41,104 bases of DNA from contig JABDET010000005.1 in the NCBI GenBank assembly GCA_013286945.1, positions 1 through 41,104 on the forward strand, given 5' to 3'. The notes below the pieces were generated by a model. That model did no database searches. It saw only the letters and a list, made by a program, of their open reading frames with translations, and was not told where the DNA came from. The translations under genes and the position numbers were made by a program. Positions 40,763 through 41,104 of this stretch are shown piece by piece. This DNA comes from Candidatus Melainabacteria bacterium. Lineage in GTDB: Bacteria > Vulcanimicrobiota > JABDET01. Within the stretch, counting starts at the first letter, position 1; each line of letters opens with the position of its first letter.

Positions 40763-41104
40763 GTGGCTTTGACCATTCTGCTCGATCGATTCTCGGTTTC
40801 CCGAAGGTATTCCAAGACGGCTATGCCACTCCAAAACATGAAAACCTGAGAATTTCCGGCGGCGTAAATCCAGCTTTCGGACATGCACCCAATCAAGCCA
40901 GACAAAAGCAACCCTTGGAGGCCAATTCGGACAGGGGACGGATTTTTCGAGAGCATCTCCTTAACGAGTAAGACAAACATTGGAGCAAAGAAAAGAAATG
41001 CTCCCACAAGACCCACCTGGAGGATAAGACCGAGATAGGCATTATGCACGTACTCCCCTTCGTGGAACAAGAAAAGAAATTTCTCTCTTCGAAAGAGGAG
41101 ATCT
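40759..41104 (-). CDS. O-antigen ligase/polymerase-like membrane protein, C-terminal part
   Basis: The frame runs off the right window edge, so the N-terminal part is missing. The visible 114 residues contain HEGEYVHNAYLGLILQVGLV, the conserved His-Asn segment seen in the large loop and following helix of WaaL/Wzy-type proteins. Three more hydrophobic segments follow, then a short basic tail. Such proteins polymerise or ligate polysaccharide repeat units in the periplasm. It overlaps the glycosyltransferase start by 4 bases and should be in the same transcript. Confidence 0.75.
   Translation of the reverse strand, partial: DLLFRREKFLFLFHEGEYVHNAYLGLILQVGLVGAFLFFAPMFVLLVKEMLSKNPSPVRIGLQGLLLSGLIGCMSESWIYAAGNSQVFMFWSGIAVLEYLRETENRSSRMVKAT

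Overview
The window looks like a stretch of bacterial chromosome from an organism I cannot name. No tRNA, rRNA, CRISPR array, phage gene or intact transposase was seen. Envelope genes (an RseP-type protease, a SPOR protein, a Wza-like exporter, a Wzz-like protein, an O-antigen-ligase-like protein) suggest a diderm. Other traits are ones I associate with Firmicutes-like lineages: the septum-initiator gene followed by a YabR-type S1 gene, a DUF5693 protein, and several TTG starts. A poorly sampled phylum is the safest reading.

Layout. 1-450: truncated M50 protease. 502-3533: accA and a two-gene ABC-2 exporter. 3534-3773: a small minus-strand gene with its own promoter. 3880-8063: divIC/ftsB-like, S1 protein, a proton pyrophosphatase of K+-independent type, and Ppx/GppA, a phosphate and pyrophosphate theme. 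8085-10178: orphan genes, including two minus-strand proteins that look like M48 peptidases without zinc ligands and a two-gene plus-strand operon. 10302-13448: a diguanylate cyclase abutting a secreted metallophosphoesterase/beta-propeller protein. 13450-13710: a MITE-like palindrome flanked by TTAAC. 13810-14553: an orphan. 14554-17425: REP-like hairpins, rplU, a small membrane protein and pcrA/uvrD. 17346-21440 (minus strand): secreted metalloprotease behind a Fur-box-like site, family 4 uracil-DNA glycosylase, MscS channel, SPOR protein and peroxiredoxin. 21589-23051: Lrp/AsnC regulator and EamA transporter.

23052-28663 is the most unusual part. It holds an orphan helical protein, then two long Ser/Ala/Asn/Pro-rich proteins of 438 and 678 residues without signal peptides. 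Their upstream regions share a 39-bp box at nearly the same distance from a -10 hexamer and from the start codon. The intergenic spaces carry three copies of a two-hairpin element whose stems differ in sequence but keep pairing, plus further hairpins of the same type.

28671-31246: two zinc-ribbon proteins, a self-contained transcription unit for a 14-residue lysine-rich peptide or a small RNA, an RsbW-like protein with a damaged N-box, a lipoprotein and a small secreted protein. 31249-41104: a DUF5693 membrane protein, then surface-polysaccharide genes: a TviC/WbpP-like epimerase, a TviB/WbpO-like dehydrogenase, Wza-like export, Wzz-like chain-length control, GDP-mannose dehydratase and, convergent, a glycosyltransferase and an O-antigen-ligase-like gene cut by the window edge. 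Together these genes would make activated sugars and assemble, length-control and export a capsule or O-antigen-like polymer.
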